Shown: positions 37,712 to 49,200 of the stretch, piece by piece
Position numbering within the stretch: position 1 is the first letter of the stretch
Layout: every line of letters starts with the position of its first letter
Notes under the pieces: model-generated
The model's input: only the letters and a program-made list of their open reading frames with translations
Database searches by the model: none
What the model was told of the DNA's origin: nothing
Program-made: the position numbers and the translations under genes
Assembly: GCA_013398955.1 (NCBI GenBank)
Contig: VWPU01008494.1
Coordinates: 62,001-126,000, forward strand
Source of the DNA: Callaeas wilsoni
Lineage: Eukaryota > Chordata > Aves > Passeriformes > Callaeidae
Direction of reading: 5' to 3'
Length of the DNA stretch: 64,000 nucleotides

Positions 37712-40700
37712 GTTTTGACTTTTACAGGATAAGGTGTACTCATACACGCAGTTTGTCAGCTGCAGTTTCTCCAGCAGGCAGAAGCAGTAACCTCTTCCAC
37801 TGGCATGGTAAGAGCTAGAACTCCACAGCTTAAGCCACAAGGTTTTGGTTTCAGGAGTAGCTCACCTGTTGCTTAAAAAGGCAGCCACAACAGAACCACA
37901 CCAAAATGTTCAAATAAGAGTTATTAATCTGCCTGCATGGCAGTTTACAACTCAACCTTCTTCTCTGATCACTCTTGCCACCAGGATTCTCTGCATGTTC
38001 TGGCAGTTTTGTCCACCAGAATCTGCTGCAAGGAGGGCACAGTTCTGGTCTCTGAATTTCCAGATGGACACTGAGACAAAACAGCAATTCAAAGGAATAC
38101 ATGGAATAAAAGAATAGCTTATGAAGAAGCACTGTTAAAGCATCTTACTGTGCCACGTTGGGTCTAATCCCATAAGGCACGGTTTGTGTTTATGGTCTTG
38201 GAATAACAGTTCACAGGAATGTCTGAGATAGTGAATATCCCCAAAACAAATGCTTTATTGTAGAGTTGTTCAGCAGAGCTCCTTGGTAAAAAATTCCACC
38301 TGGGCTCCTCTCTCAGCAAGCCCATCTCACCCTCCAGCATGTCCCTGCCACGTGCTTGGGGAAGCAGCTCTCCTCCCTGCTTGTGGTTAGGAAAGGGCTC
38401 TCTCCATTTGAAGAGGGCTTCCTTTCTCTCCTGGCTACTTGTTTGTCTCCTGGTAGTGCCCGTGGAAGCTCTTGCGAAATGTGTGGGTTGCCAGAAAAAA
38501 ACATTGCTCTGTCTTGTTTACAGAACCCAAGCTCCCTTAAAACAACCCATAATGGTTAAAGTGAGTACCTTGTGTCCTTCTTCAAAGGGTGGCCAGCACA
38601 CAGATGGCCTACCCAGGCCATAGGCCGAACACAGCTTTTGAGAAACATAATTTGGTCTTTTCTTCTCATTTGATTATGGGAAGAGTAAATAGCCTTTTTC
38701 CTAAATGGGATCGTCCCTTTTCAGGTGTCTTGGAGGAGTTAGTCCTGCAAAGTCAAAGTACTGAACATGAATTGTGCGTGCACAATTGTCAGTATGAAAA
38801 GGAAATATGGGCTTGATGAAGTTATGTCTACAAACTTAGGCCAAATCTGGAGTAAATCTGGTAGTAAAGTGTCTTGAATATGAGCTGGGAAGCTAACACT
38901 TGTAATCCATCCTGAACACAGGTCCTGATTCCTTTCTCTTGTCTTCTGATGACCTGATAGGTCTTCTGGGGCTATCCGTTTTGAAAATGTGAATATATGG
39001 TCAGAGGCTGGGATTCATCTTCACTAGTTTTAGGGATATACAAAAGACAGATATGTGTCGGAGCTTGTCAGTGAGACTCCTTTCACAGTCAATAGAGGTC
39101 TCTTCAGCACAGGCAATAGAGTCTGGGGTCAGGTGAAACGTGCCCCAGACTTCCACTGATAAACTAACTGGGTCTTAAAGAACTCTAAGGTGTGATTACC
39201 TGACTAGCTCCAATTTAGACACCTACAATGTACCCCCTAAAATTAGGAAAGACGGATCCCAGCGAAGGAAATGAGAGTGAGCAGATTTTGTAAAACTTTA
39301 CTCACTCTATAGATACTAAGCACCAGATTTTTAAATTTTTCCTTTCTTTACTGGACTATTGCAAAGAATTTCACCCTAGATAAGAATTCCTCTGATGTAA
39401 GATTTTGCAGGGGTAGCTGTCTCTTGTCAGTGTAGCCAAAGTTCCTGTTGGAGAGCCAGAGGCACTCTTTCGAGAGTTGACAAGTATGGACTGATGGGAC
39501 AGTCCATTGTGCCCTCACATCAGGAGAGAATCAGTACATAATTAATCTTAGATCTAGGAGAATCACAAATTACCTTGGCAACCACTTCTCTGAGTGTGAA
39601 TGTGGATCACCTGTAAATGGTTGTGCAGGAGATCTTCATGAGCACTGGAAACTTGCCCTTCAAGTCAATAATATTTTGCTTAAATCCAGCGAAGGCCTAT
39701 ATAGACACAACATCCTTGGGCACTCACCCCGTACTTGCTCGTGCCCCCCCAAATACAAACAGGGCCTTAGCAAAGAGCTTCTTGCCAGCTCTCAGACCTT
39801 CCAGTCACCTCCCAGACCTCCACCCACTCATTTCCTGAATGGCACCTTTCAGAGTTCTTACCACACCACCGAAGGAGCAGGTGCTAATTCTAACTCTAAA
39901 TAAATATTTCCTGTGTCCTTTACGGTCACATCTGAACCATAGTAGCCTTCTTCAAATTTCCTGCCAACTCATCCCAGGGAAAGAGTGAGAGTTCATGTTG
40001 TCTTTGTACATTGTCACCACTAGATAACATCACTGTTACCACAAGCTGCACTTACGACTGGGAGCAGTGCTGGTGTTTGTGTTCAGGGTGCAGTGTCATG
40101 GACTCAGGCTGCAGTTCTAAAAAAAAAAGATAATAATAGTACAATATATATAATCCCCATGAATCTTGCATTTGAAGTAGACTTTAAATCTGCTGTTGAG
40201 ACAAGATTGAATTTTGGCTGCCCTTCATCTCAGAACTTTATTACATTAGGTGCAGTAGTCAGCTTGCAGCCATTCAAATGCATGTAAATATACATAAACA
40301 CAAAAAAACCACATTTACTTTCTGCTGCATCAGACTTAAAAGAGAAAGCCAATGCCCAGCATTTCTGATTCCTTCTCCTTTGCTCCAGTAATACTCAGAT
40401 GGGATACAGGGAGAGGAACATCATGCAAAACACACTGATATATCACCCTGACCCTAAGCCCTAAACCATCAGACAATATTACTCAGTCAAATTCTATTCA
40501 GCTCTGCACAAACATCTAAAATAGATGAGCCTGAAAGAAGAGATGCTGCCCTCAGACATTTCAAAGGCATTCGCAAAAAGATACGACTCAGGATTTTGGA
40601 GTTCTTGTTTTCATTACTCTGTGCTCAAGTATTGGCCAAATATCAAAGCTTCTGAAAGCAACAAGACAACTGGGATATGCAAAAAAAGGGAAAAGAGCCC

Positions 40701-42343
40701 TCAAACTGTCCCTTGAAAGACTTTTTTTCTCTGAAGTTTTAGTCTCTCCTGCAAGGTTTCATTTTTACTGTATTTTTAAATCAATCTACAGTGATTCTTT
40801 AATTACACTGCTATCAATACAGCAACAGTATATCCTTAAAGCATTATACATTCATACTGAAACTAATCTGCCCAGACCCCAGGGTTCAGACTACCATCTG
40901 CAGTCTCAACATACAATGTTCTTTTGTTTTGCCCTTCTAATTTAGCCTTTGGAAAGTCCTCTGTGACAGCCAAATCAAGTGGTTTCAGAGAGTGGCAATT
41001 CTTGCAGCTACTTTTCATCAATCATTTCCACTTTGTTTCCTTTTTAAAAAAGTGCATTCAATTTCCACTTTAATTAAGAAGCTGGAAGCACAAGGTGAGG
41101 CATAAATAACAGAAAGACTGTAGAAAATACATGTCACCAGCAGAGCTGACTATCTCCAGAAATGAAATGGACTTTTCCAGGTGATTGAAACACTGCTTTT
41201 AATAGCATCAAATGTTAACTACTGTATATCTCAGTGATCCAAATTGAGTCATATAAAACTTTGTCCTTATCATCAGGAAAATAAATAAACACAATAGAAA
41301 TGTGACACCCTCCCGTAAAGATGTGCCAGTCTGATACTTACAGCTGTAGGACACTGTGATTCTTTTATCCTCTTGTATGAATCCTTTGGAAAAAAGAAAA
41401 GTAGGATTCTACCAGAGGAGAAATTTTGTGAGATGCCAAGGGATTTTTTCATAACTTCCATTTTGCAGGACTTCATCCTTTTGGTTATTTTTCCCCCAGA
41501 ATTTTGGAAGACAAGAGACATCCTTTCTGAAATAAAAAAAGACATCACAGGACCAGCAATGGTGACAATATCCCATCTTTTTTACTTATAATTGGAATGA
41601 AATAGTATTATTTTATTTCAGTGGCTATGGCCCACAGAATGCCTGAGGTCTAGTGTGTCAGAGCCAGAAGCTCCTTCTGAGTGCTGTTTTCACCAGCTGC
41701 CTTGTTTCTCTTTTGCTCTATGTATGCATTCTACAAAGAGTTCTGCTGAACAACATCTTTCCAGTATTTCTTTTTAGAGGTTAATGTATGGCAGGGTTGC
41801 CTGTGTCAGCAAGACACTGGAGCTGACGATTCAGGAGGTCCAGTCCTGTGTCTTTGGTTTCACAGATTTATGGCACTGGCCAAGAAGAGGAACTTAGCCG
41901 AGTTTCAGGTATGCTGGCAACAGTTCAGGAAATGGTAGGATCAAACCCAGCAGGAAGTTTCTACTCCCCACAGGTGGATTATTAGTTACAGCAAAACCAA
42001 TATTGCTTCTGTAGCCACTCTCAGCCCCCAAATTTTTTTGCAATCAACATTTTCCCACAAGACTTCCTTGGCATATATTATTTTAGTGTGATCTAAGCTT
42101 GGACAGTGTAACCTAGGACATGACGTACCTTTTTAGGACTCTGTGGAATAAGCTCACTGCCTTGAGTAGTTCAGGGTTGAGGGCAGAGGAACAGACTCAG
42201 TCAGTGGAGAAGAGGGGAAAATTTGAGTTGCTGCACTTAAAGGAGGGAGCAGAAGGTGGCCAACCTGCTCTGCCAGGGAAGCAGGAGCATGCACCGATGG
42301 TGGGGTCAGAGGATGCAAATTATTTCTCCAGGGAGTCTAGAAA
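37712..42343. other. Non-coding stretch between the two 51-bp repeats
   Basis: No gene was recognised. A short telomere-like scrap lies at 40446-40467. Poly-A runs lie near 40120 and 40300. The open frames reach 94 codons and have no domain. Confidence 0.55.
40446..40467. repeat. Telomere-like hexamer scrap
   Basis: Three near-tandem hexamers CCCTGA, CCCTAA and CCCTAA (one extra G between the last two) resemble the vertebrate telomere repeat. At 22 bases it may be chance. Confidence 0.35.
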
Positions 42344-42394
42344 GGCAATTACCTTCAGTCACTGGACAATGGAGAGTTAGAGGTGGAGTAAAAC
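42344..42394 (+). repeat. 51-bp direct repeat, copy 2
   Basis: This is the partner of 37661-37711, in the same orientation and 4683 bases downstream. The three differences lie within the first 13 bases. Confidence 0.9.
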
Positions 42395-42429
42395 AACAGA
42401 TGACTTGGCTCTGAATGGAAGGTCTCCTC

Positions 42430-42560
42430 TATTAGCCTTGCTGTGCTAATTCCCTCACCTATAACTCAGAAGCAATAATAAGAATAGTGATCTCCAGGGC
42501 TTTGTAGGCTTTTACCATGCAATTTATAAATGCTGTTTGTACAGCACTGACTTCAACTGT
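42430..42560 (+). mobile_element. Possible MIR SINE remnant
   Basis: The order 'attccctcacctataactcag', 'aataataagaatagtgatct', 'agggctttgtagg', then 'tttataaatgctgtttgtacagcactga' follows the layout of the MIR 3' half ('tttcctcatctgtaaaatggg', 'ataataatagtacctacc', 'agggttgttgtgagg', 'aagcgcttagaacagtgcc'). It is very diverged and was assigned by eye. Confidence 0.35.
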
Positions 42561-43679
42561 GCTACTTGATGTGAATAGGCACTTAGGAAGGAGGCACACA
42601 GCAAGAGATGCCTGAACACTAGCAGTGCAGACAGCAACTCTGCAAAGAAAAATGCAAAGATCTCTTCAGGGTATTTTTCTCCTTCTTCATGCACAGACTG
42701 CAGATTTTCAACCAGGGGTCCCAATGAGTGAGGAAGGTGCTGTTGTGAGATCCATGCACACCCTGCTCCATGCCAGGTTTCCTCCCTGGCAGTGCACCAG
42801 GGCCAGGTGGACTCCCTGGCCACAGAGACTCCTGCCTGTGGATTTCCTGCTCAGGCTCGGTGGGATGCAAAAGTCCAAAGTGGCAGAAAAACACATCTAT
42901 AAATTAAAATTATTCTGGTTTTAATAACCAGAGTCAGGCAGAGAGAGGAGTGTGTACATAAACATATTTTTAGAGAGGAACTCCCTTTGCCTGGTGCAAA
43001 AAGCAAAAGTTACTCAGGTGGTTAGGCTAAAAAATGACAGTACATACTAGCAGTTGTGAGTGAATATCTGCCTTAGAGGTGTGACCCCTTGATCAAGCAG
43101 CTAAGAACTTTCAAAATGTTATGTTTGAGAGAATGAAGTTCTCTTTTATCTAATACAGTGTGTTATAGAAATGAAATTATTACAGAATCCTTCTGAAGTT
43201 GGTAGATGAGGCCATTATGTTACTTTCACATTGAGTACTGATGAAACCTCTCTTATTAAAAGAAGTAACCATACATCTGAGCAGAGAAGACCTAGGTTTT
43301 GTCCCCAGAACTGAAAGATAAAGTACAAACACTGTAGATTATCAGAACTGTTTTCCCAGCTCCCTTGATATTTTCAAAAGAGGATTGAAACAGAAGTCAA
43401 AATTAATCTGCTCTGAAACAGAATACATTTTAGTTTGGAAAGACATGGTCAAATTTTGTCAATCACATCACCATCACATTTTACTGTGCCTGTTAAGAGC
43501 TCAATTAAACCTGAGAAACCTTTACAAAGTGGAATTTTTTTATAGGTGCCTTGATTACACTCTTTTCCTAGGTCTGAACCGTGTGCCCTCCTTCACCGCA
43601 GTACATGCTATAAACAGCTGCCCTGAGGGGGGAGAATAGGAAATGGAAGAATATTTCATCAGGTAATTAGTACTATTAA
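42561..43679. other. Non-coding stretch, nothing recognised
   Basis: Overlapping frames of up to 99 codons lie on both strands at 42524-42924 in a GC-richer patch. None shows a domain. Confidence 0.55.
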
Positions 43680-43726
43680 GATATATATATCTATATATAT
43701 ACATAGATAGATATGTATATATATTT
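43680..43726. repeat. (TA)n / TAGA microsatellite
   Basis: TA dinucleotides are interrupted by C and G, with a short ATAGATAGATA core. Confidence 0.9.
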
Positions 43727-45575
43727 AAATGCTACGAAAGCATGGCAGGATACAGCGTGGATCTATGTCTGACACATAAACATGAAAGTCTGGCCTCATT
43801 CTTTATTGAGAAGTATTTATATTGGAAAAATTGGTTAAACATGTTCTGCATCCATGCAGACTGAGGATGCTTCACAGCACCACAAAGCCAAGTGATTCTA
43901 CAAAACACAAGTGTTGTTCTTGCAGAAGTTTGGTTTTTAATGCTATAATTATTCTGTAAGTTGGACTGAAATGCAGAAATATTTTATAAAGTCAAATTTT
44001 ATTTATATAAACAGACAAAACAAAACACTATTAGATTGTGCTACCATAAAACATTTCAGAAATAAGAAGAATGATTTCTGAGAAACAAGAAATTGCAAAG
44101 AATTTCCTATTTCATTATAGAGTGTAAAGCTGTGGACATTCAGCACTTCAATTTCCACTCTGGTAAGTACTTGTCATCTTGAAATGTTTCATTTTCATGG
44201 CAGTTTTGGAAGGCAAATGTCTATGGGCCTTCCAGATACAGTTTTCTTGCTTTTTCTGACAAACTATTGTTGCATTTCCCAACACACATATTTTTTTTTC
44301 CTGTTTACAGTCACAGGGATAAGGTTTTTATAATACTGTTACCTAAAGGGAGGGAAAAAGCCACTCTTGGAGTCCTCCTGCAAAACCAAAACCCCTCCTG
44401 AAGTTTTTGCCAATGATCAGAAAAGCTAAAACTAAAATAATAAAAGGAAAGTGTTAAAACCTCTGCTCTATAGTATTTAACCATCAATATGGGTTGTCTT
44501 ATTTAAAAAAAAAACCCAAACAACTCTAATTCCATTTGCCAACTCACTTCAGAAAGGTGTTTTGAGTGACTGATAAATATAGACACTCCAGATTAGGTAA
44601 TCAGTGGTGGTGTTCTCCTGCCAGGCACAAAGCTAACGGCAGATTTTAAGCAGAGGGACCTGGGCATGTTGGGGACCCAAGGCATGGAGCTGTATGGACA
44701 TAGAGGCTCTTGAAAATAGCTACAACCCTTTTGACTGTACATCTCAAGGATACTTAGGGAGGTGGCCAGAATTTCAGTACCAGAGGAGGCGGAAGCATAT
44801 GCACAAAACCAGACTCAAAGAGGTTCTCTGAGTCAATGGCAAAAAAAGAGTGAGCCCCCATCACTGTGCTCTTGCCCTACTGTCTTCCCTGCACTTAGTG
44901 AAACTAATTAGGGCTGGACAGCTGATGGCTTGCAGAACAGCACAGAGCACTGTGGAGTTTCTCTTTTCCATGAAAAACGTGAAGAGTTCCTCTGCCAGTG
45001 TCTGCAAACATCCCCTCTCAAAACTGTCTTAACTTCCAGGAGTGAAGATAGAGCCCTCCTCGTCTCCTGGACCACCACAGGTTAATTGGCGCTCACACAA
45101 ATGACCACAGCTGTTTGCAAGATGTTGTTGGGTCCCCTCTGAGACTATCATTACCTGCCTAGAGTCAGTGCAACACTGATATGTAATTTATGCCTTTGGA
45201 AGGGCTCCATCATCATATAACAAAATACCATAAATCTCCCCACGAATGTCATTGCCTTGGGATAAGCCAGCACTGAAAGGCTGGAGGGATTGCTTTACAT
45301 CAGCTGAGTTTGCTGCTCGGTCTTGCTGTGAAATAATGAGTCCTAGAGTGTTTTTCTGGCACCTTTGTTAGGACAGTGCCTCAGACGCAGTAGATGGGAA
45401 ACCAAACCGGTGAGCACCAATAAAAGTTCACATGTGCAAGTGCTATTTAACTATGGAACAGAACAGACATTTTAAATTCTTTTCCCCCTCCTAGGTTAGG
45501 AGACAGCACTAGGTGCTGCTTGTGGTCCGGATGACTGCACAGCCTTTCCCTGGGCCTGGACATTGTAGGATCAAG

Positions 45576-45589
45576 CCAAGAGGTGGCAG
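45576..45589 (+). promoter_or_regulatory. CTCF-like motif
   Basis: CCAAGAGGTGGCAG fits the CTCF core consensus at 12 of 14 positions, including the AGGTGGCA centre. A single motif of this length is weak evidence of binding. Confidence 0.3.
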
Positions 45590-45929
45590 TACTCCTCCAC
45601 CATTCCGAGCCCAGGAGGTGCCTCATCCCACAGCAAGGCTCATCTTTGCAGCATCAGTATCATCAGCTTCTCCTCTGATTTATTTATATTTACAGCAGAA
45701 AGAAAATAAAAGTTCCATAGTTCTCCTGTGCTGTGAGGGCTTCCCTTCAGCAGGGGGGCTACCTTGGGTTTTGGCATCCTGCAGCAATGGGGGGCACCTC
45801 TGCCACCTCCACGGCACAGGAGAGCCCACGGAGCTGCAACAAGTCCCCAACTGTGGACAAGGTTTTAATTTTGCTGAGGAGCATTGTTCTTAAAATGCCA
45901 TAAACTGTGAACACACAGCTGGAGCAGTT

Positions 45930-46290
45930 TATGGACTGCAAAGAAACTCTGAGTATTTTATCCCGAGTATTAATTCAAAGGGCATGCTTTGTTATTTCCT
46001 GTTTCATTGTTGTTTGTAAAATGGTTTAATGGGTAGTGAGCAGTAAATTGTTTAAAATCTGCTGTGCACATTGATGCGGTTTTATATTGCTAGAGAGGGA
46101 AGGATTTCACTGCTTGGGTGTGAGGGAGAGAGCAAGATTATCCTGATAATGAAAACCACAGCCAATGCATTTACTTTGGAACAATTGCTTCAATGACATT
46201 ACCGTGTAGATATTTTAATCAGAAATAAAAGTGCTAATCCCCAAATGCAGGCCTAACAACAATCAAAACAGCTGCATACTTTCAAAACAA
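45930..46290. promoter_or_regulatory. Candidate conserved non-coding block
   Basis: This repeat-free sequence has TATTAATTCA at about 45967, TTGTTTGTAAA at about 46010, a GATTATCCTGATAATGAAAA segment at about 46135 and a TTTTAATCAG word at about 46214. It ends at a poly-A run near 46290. The composition resembles vertebrate developmental enhancers. Conservation is unknown. Confidence 0.28.
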
Positions 46291-49200
46291 AAAAAAAAAA
46301 AGGAAGCTTAGCTATTAGTAATGAAGTTTACATGCAGCCAAGGAGAGCATTTTCTGTCAAACAAAAATGACCCTATTTAAAATATAAAAGGCAATGTTTA
46401 TTAAGAACTGGTAATGACCTAATGACAGAATTGGTATGGATCACTACCTCAAGGTATCTAGGGTGCTATACCTGTGAAATTTTCTCATGGATAATGAAAA
46501 CATCCACCACATAGCAGAGGGAGTGAGAACAAGAGCAAAGGGACTGGCTTGCATCCATATGGCTAAACACTCTTTACCTCTCCTCAACATCATGGACTCA
46601 TCTACCCTGACTTCTGGGAACAGTCCCTGCCTTATGCTCTCCCTTGAACAGTGCCCAGGAATGCTAGCTAGCACAGGACACCCTAACAGCATAGATCTAG
46701 AAGGGAGTGTGATTACCACGTGTTTTCCTGAGCAGCGCAGCAAGCTAGCGGTGAATCAGCAGAGATGGCTGTGCACCAGTACCTGTGTCCATGTGTTGGC
46801 ACCGCTTGGTTTGCTGGTCTGGGTGTAGCCAAAGAGGTGCTGTGTGAGCTGGAAGTCCCTGCCCAGTGACCAGACGGCCCCAGGATAGCAGTCCCTTTGT
46901 GCCTGGCAGAGTTGCTGTCCCAGGCGAGGCTGTTGCGACGTGTGCACGTGTAGCTGGTTCTGTGTACTCCTCACTAAGCTTCCTCTGCAAAGCTGAAACT
47001 CTTTAAACAAATTCATTTTCACTCCGGGTCTTTTTTTTGGACTTCACAACACGATCTGTGACTTCTCAATATAGCATGCTTTGGGTGAATCAAATTTTGA
47101 GCACATTTCTGGTCCTTCTCCATGAAAGCACTGCCTCTCTGCCTTGTGGCTTTCCTGATTTACCTCAGTGTCAAACAGATCAGAATCAGTCCCTAAGCCT
47201 GGTTTCAAAAGAAACAAAAGGCAATAAGACTTTCAGTTCCTGCAGAAGGCCAAATACTAAAAGAGAAATTCACAAGAAGAGATCTTCATGCAGCCTGAAA
47301 ATCCTCTGATCTCTATGGAGGCAACATAAACAGGTTGAACAAGAGTTACAGGGAGTCCTTCTCAAAGTGCCTGTGTACCTTACAAGAGAACCAGGTGTTT
47401 TGGCAAAAGGAACCCTTTGAGCTAAATAGAAAACCCCTAAAAAGGGTGATTCCCATGTTTTGGAAAGATATGGCAAAAAGGTTTTTCTGCCTTTTTCTAA
47501 AATTTTTCTAAAATTTTCTAAAATATTCAGCCTTCAAGGATAGTGGCAAAACCCATTTACCATCTTTTTGGAATAAAAATGTAGTAAAAGGCTTTCACTG
47601 CAAGGCTAACTTCCATTATAAATGGGATCATGTAAAGAACTATAGTTATCCTTGTTCAGTTTCTGTGCATTAACTTTTACTGAAAAACTTGAGGCAAAAG
47701 GGAAAAGGATTCTTCTCACGGTGGTTAAGAGCAGTGAGGCTTCTTCCCTGGGTTGGCCACTGATAAGTCTCTGGACTAGACACATGAGGGGTTTTGGATT
47801 TTGATTCAGCATCAGCACTGGCCTGCCAAATTGCCATGAGGGAACCATCTTCTTGCTGGTTGTTGGTCTTGATTGCTGAAGATGCAAGCTCTCAGAGCAG
47901 GAAAAGTCATTCTTCCTTCCGTTTCCTGCAGTGGCATCTTGGCTTCAGCTGAGCAGTCAAGAGCTAAGGTAAAAAGACTCTTTCATCTGTATTTTTTCCA
48001 AAGTTTTAAAAGTGGAGCTTATGAGTGTACAGCTGTTATCCAGGAGGAATATGCTTGGGGTAGGATTATCAAAGGCAGTAAGTGATATTCCAATTTTGCA
48101 CACTTTGAAGGCATTAGCAGTTTTATGTCCATCTTGAATGAGAACAGAATTAAATCATTGTGAAAAAGCTTTTTTATAAATGCTACCTTACTTTTCTTTT
48201 TTGAGAGTGAACTCTCACCTTTTGCTAACAGGGTTTTATGCAGGTCTTAAGAGGTTTTCCTTAAATTAATTTTTTACATAGAGGCAACTCATCCATGTAC
48301 CATTACCTCCTTAGAAAAGAAGTTGGGAATGGTCTAGCAGGTTACTCAGCTGGTCCCACCAGCTACCAAATACATACTACAGGAAAAACTTTTCTCGTTT
48401 TTTACAAAAACTTCAGCCAAAGTTGAGTGTATTAATTCAGGAAAGTTTCTCAGGATTTGTAACCATTCTAAATAAGGTAAAAAGTTATCCACAGACTTGT
48501 TACAAAGGCTGGTAGCAAACCTCTCCAGGTTTACTCACAGGCTTTCTAGTACTACTCACTGTTTCTCTCTGGGCCAAAAATTCTCTGAGGATGAACTTTT
48601 TTCCAGTGGCTTTTGCCACTTTTGCTCTCATCCAAGCCAGAAAAGCAGAAAGCTGTAGCAAATAATCAACTACTACAACCTTAAGCCATAATTAGAGTTG
48701 AGGCCAAAGCCACACCCTTGAACTTCACTAGTGTGTGGAGGCTGCTCTAAGTAAGAGGCTTAGTAAGATTTTGCTTTGTAAAATAAGAAAAGGTCAGAGC
48801 TGTGTTTGCGGTGGGACAGTGCTGGGGAGATGCTAAATAAACACCTGAAAAAGAACCTTTCTCTGTTCCCCATGGACCTGTTCAGCTCAGTTCATTCCCA
48901 CAGTTTTGAGGAAGCAGGGATTAACAAGGCAAGAAACACTAGAGCCCGATTGCAATTGTGGGGAATGGCACCACAGCTCTCCCCACGGGATCCGTATCTC
49001 AGATCCAGACTGCCAAGGGCCTAAGTCTACAAGTGTCCAGAGAGGACTCAAATGCTCTCCAATCCACGCACAATATTTGTCTGAGGCTCATAGGGGACAA
49101 TTTGCCCACTGGAATATCCTTAGCTTAAATGCCACAATGCTAAAACAATCAGCTGGAGCAGCACAGCAACTCAAAGTAGAAGCAGTGGGAGCCCAAGCTT

